NCBI GenBank assembly: GCA_949287115.1
Contig: CASEFF010000193.1
Location: forward strand, 1-6,113
DNA length: 6,113 nt
Reading direction: 5' to 3'
Source of the DNA: an uncultured Bacillota bacterium
Lineage (GTDB): Bacteria; Bacillota; Clostridia; Peptostreptococcales; Anaerovoracaceae
The notes beneath the pieces are model-generated. The model was not told the origin of the DNA. It worked only from the letters and a program-made list of their open reading frames with translations, and did no database searches. Positions 5,753-6,113 of this stretch are shown here, piece after piece (position 1 is the stretch's first letter; every line of letters starts with the position of its first letter). The position numbers and the translations under genes are program-made.

Positions 5753-6113
5753 ATGGATTACAGGATAGCGGTCGTGCCGGGAGACGGCATAGGACCGGAG
5801 GTCGTTGAGCAGACCCTGAAGGTGCTGGACAGGGTCGGAGAGGTGTACGGACACAGGTTCGAATATGAAAAGGTGCTGGCGGGAGGCTGCGCCATAGATG
5901 CCACCGGCGGATGCCTGCCGCAGGAGACCATAGATACGTGCAAAGCCGCCGATGCGGTGCTCCTCGGCGCCGTAGGCGGGTGGAAATGGGATACGCTGCC
6001 GGGAAACGAAAGACCGGAGATGGCGCTGCTGGGCCTCAGGAAGGAGCTGGGGCTGTTTGCAAACCTGAGACCGGCTCTGCTGTTCGAAGAGCTGGCGGAG
6101 GCATGCCCTCTCA
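5753..6113 (+). CDS. leuB: 3-isopropylmalate dehydrogenase (5' part, runs off the window)
   Basis: The first 120 codons of the NAD-dependent enzyme that oxidises and decarboxylates 3-isopropylmalate to 2-ketoisocaproate are present; the full protein is usually about 350-360 residues. Residues 5-17 give the family's N-terminal strand and [22 protein letters not shown] (70-82) and [21 protein letters not shown] (87-107) follow, with R96 and R106 corresponding to the substrate-binding arginines R94 and R104 of the Thermus enzyme. The start is supported by AAGGAGG at 5739-5745 with 7 nt spacing. Tartrate or isocitrate dehydrogenases share the fold, but the WKWDTL stretch and the position after leuCD identify LeuB. 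The downstream part, including the catalytic lysine and metal-binding aspartates, lies outside the window. Confidence 0.96.
   Translation, partial: MDYRIAVVPGDGIGPEVVEQTLKVLDRVGEVYGHRFEYEKVLAGGCAIDATGGCLPQETIDTCKAADAVLLGAVGGWKWDTLPGNERPEMALLGLRKELGLFANLRPALLFEELAEACPL

Noticed and set aside
1..6113. CRISPR arrays, tRNA or rRNA genes, transposases, phage or defence genes, or an undescribed multi-gene system.
   Set aside because: No regularly spaced repeat series, cloverleaf, transposase motif or defence-type domain was seen. Apart from the transporter and the left-end repeats, the window is a standard leucine operon.

Overview
This window is a mostly ordinary stretch of bacterial chromosome. 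It holds one efflux-type transporter gene followed by a leucine biosynthesis operon, all on the + strand. The operon is controlled by a T-box leader and perfect AGGAGG-type ribosome binding sites, which points to a low-GC-lineage Gram-positive bacterium (Firmicutes, most likely Clostridia). Base composition is fairly GC-rich, and the genes use ATA for Ile and AGG for Arg unusually often. This suggests a GC-richer clostridial lineage; the exact genus is an inference I cannot settle.

Layout. Positions 1-298 hold no convincing gene. They contain two copies of a 40-42 nt inverted-repeat element, each with an exactly 24-nt loop, flanking a short protein-like minus-strand open frame. A near-consensus sigma-A promoter at 325-353 follows. 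It feeds a leader of about 110 nt with an 18-bp terminator-like hairpin (395-445) and then a Bcr/CflA-type MFS transporter (470-1675). A promoter inside a leader that ends in a terminator suggests conditional readthrough of the transporter gene.

A second promoter (1708-1736, TTGACA-17-TATATT) drives a roughly 295-nt leucine T-box (1741-2035). It shows an apical Stem I hairpin, a CTC leucine specifier candidate, the canonical T-box core with a TGGT bulge matching a tRNA ending ACCA, and mutually exclusive antiterminator and terminator hairpins. Downstream lie leuA (2070-3770, long-type 2-isopropylmalate synthase), leuC (3897-5159), leuD (5171-5656) and the first 120 codons of leuB (5753 to the window end).

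How it works together. LeuA condenses 2-ketoisovalerate with acetyl-CoA, LeuCD isomerises 2-isopropylmalate to 3-isopropylmalate, and LeuB oxidises it to the precursor of 2-ketoisocaproate. Uncharged tRNA-Leu is expected to stabilise the antiterminator and switch the operon on. LeuA additionally carries the C-terminal leucine-feedback domain. I see no novel multi-gene system. The points worth a second look are the transporter attenuator, the paired repeat element at the left end and the structured leuA-leuC and leuD-leuB gaps.
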